DNA of 15,332 nt, from contig CALWEE010000015.1 of the NCBI GenBank assembly GCA_944376975.1, forward strand, positions 1-15,332. The letters run 5' to 3'. Below are positions 15,101 to 15,332 of this stretch, one piece after another. The position numbers and the translations under genes were made by a program. This DNA comes from an uncultured Lachnospiraceae bacterium (GTDB lineage: Bacteria; Bacillota; Clostridia; Lachnospirales; Lachnospiraceae). The notes under the pieces are model-generated. The model had not been told where the DNA came from and searched no databases. It saw only the letters and a list, made by a program, of their open reading frames with translations. The stretch's first letter is position 1. Every line of letters begins with the position of its first letter.

Positions 15101-15132
15101 AAAAACGCCCTTATCCGGAGCGGATAAGGGCG
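15101..15132 (-). terminator. Riboswitch-controlled intrinsic terminator before cbiM
   Basis: A perfect 12-bp stem (CGCCCTTATCCG at 15106-15117 with its complement at 15121-15132) has a 3-base loop and is followed on the minus strand by TTTTT. It lies between the B12 box and cbiM, so the riboswitch most likely acts by transcription termination. Confidence 0.9.
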
Positions 15133-15197
15133 GAACGGACGATGGAAAAACAGTCCTTTTATACGCGCCCTGGCCATACTCCGTGACAGACGGCATG

Positions 15198-15332
15198 CTT
15201 ACACCCAGGCAGGTCTTCTGACTTGGAGATCGACGCGGCCTTTGCCTTCCCATAGCGCTACGGCGCTACAGTGGCGTTATAAAGACCGCTCCATCCTTAC
15301 AGCGGCGGGACCGTACAGGACTTTCACCTGTT
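15198..15332 (-). promoter_or_regulatory. Cobalamin riboswitch, 5' end cut by window edge
   Basis: On the minus strand the aptamer core is visible: ACAGGTGAAAGTCCTGT at the window edge, GGTCCCGCCGCTGTAA (15312-15297), GCCACTGT, GGGAAGGC, and the B12 box AGTCAGAAGACCTGCC within 15223-15202. The first strand of the aptamer and the promoter lie beyond the window. When cobalamin is bound, the terminator at 15101-15132 should form and shut off cbiMNQO. It fills most of the gap 15039-15332. From 15039 to 15100 I see only GC-rich sequence (CCCCGGGG and two CCAGCC copies) and the cbiM ribosome binding site. Confidence 0.92.

Overview
The window looks like chromosome from a Gram-positive anaerobe of the class Clostridia, most likely Lachnospiraceae-like. 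The reasons are strong AGGAGG-type ribosome binding sites, a tryptophan T-box, a trpXYZ-type transporter, a lipoprotein signal peptide, a cobalamin riboswitch ahead of cbiMNQO, and an F-type ATPase operon without atpI next to it. Base composition is moderately GC-rich and even by eye. I see no insertion sequence, phage gene, CRISPR array, tRNA or rRNA. The genus cannot be fixed from this sequence.

Layout. (1) Positions 1-446, minus: the N-terminal part of a nonribosomal-peptide-type condensation domain, cut by the window edge, with its own promoter. (2) 678-1274, plus: ribosomal protein bL25/Ctc behind an extended -10 promoter. (3) 1288-4437, plus: promoter, T-box leader with a UGG (Trp) specifier, and trpX, trpY and trpZ for an ABC importer. 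The binding-protein gene trpX carries an in-frame TAA. A bidirectional terminator at 4501-4551 closes this unit and the facing ATPase operon. (4) 10900 down to 4563, minus: promoter and atpB-atpE-atpF-[atpH-atpA fusion]-atpG-atpD-atpC. (5) 11866-10979, minus: a LysR-type regulator. (6) 12002-12244, plus: a small HPr-like protein that lacks the phosphorylatable histidine. Its promoter region overlaps that of the regulator. (7) 15332 down to 12312, minus: cobalamin riboswitch with intrinsic terminator, then cbiM-cbiN-cbiQ-cbiO for cobalt uptake.

How the genes work together. The tryptophan importer should be made when uncharged tRNA-Trp accumulates, and the cobalt importer when cobalamin is low. 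Both are controlled by premature termination in the leader RNA. The ATPase operon encodes a complete F1Fo enzyme, but the delta and alpha subunits form one polypeptide. This is the most unusual feature of the window, because F1 normally holds three alpha and only one delta. The second notable point is the single nonsense codon in an otherwise intact trpX, with a Shine-Dalgarno sequence and ATG directly after it.
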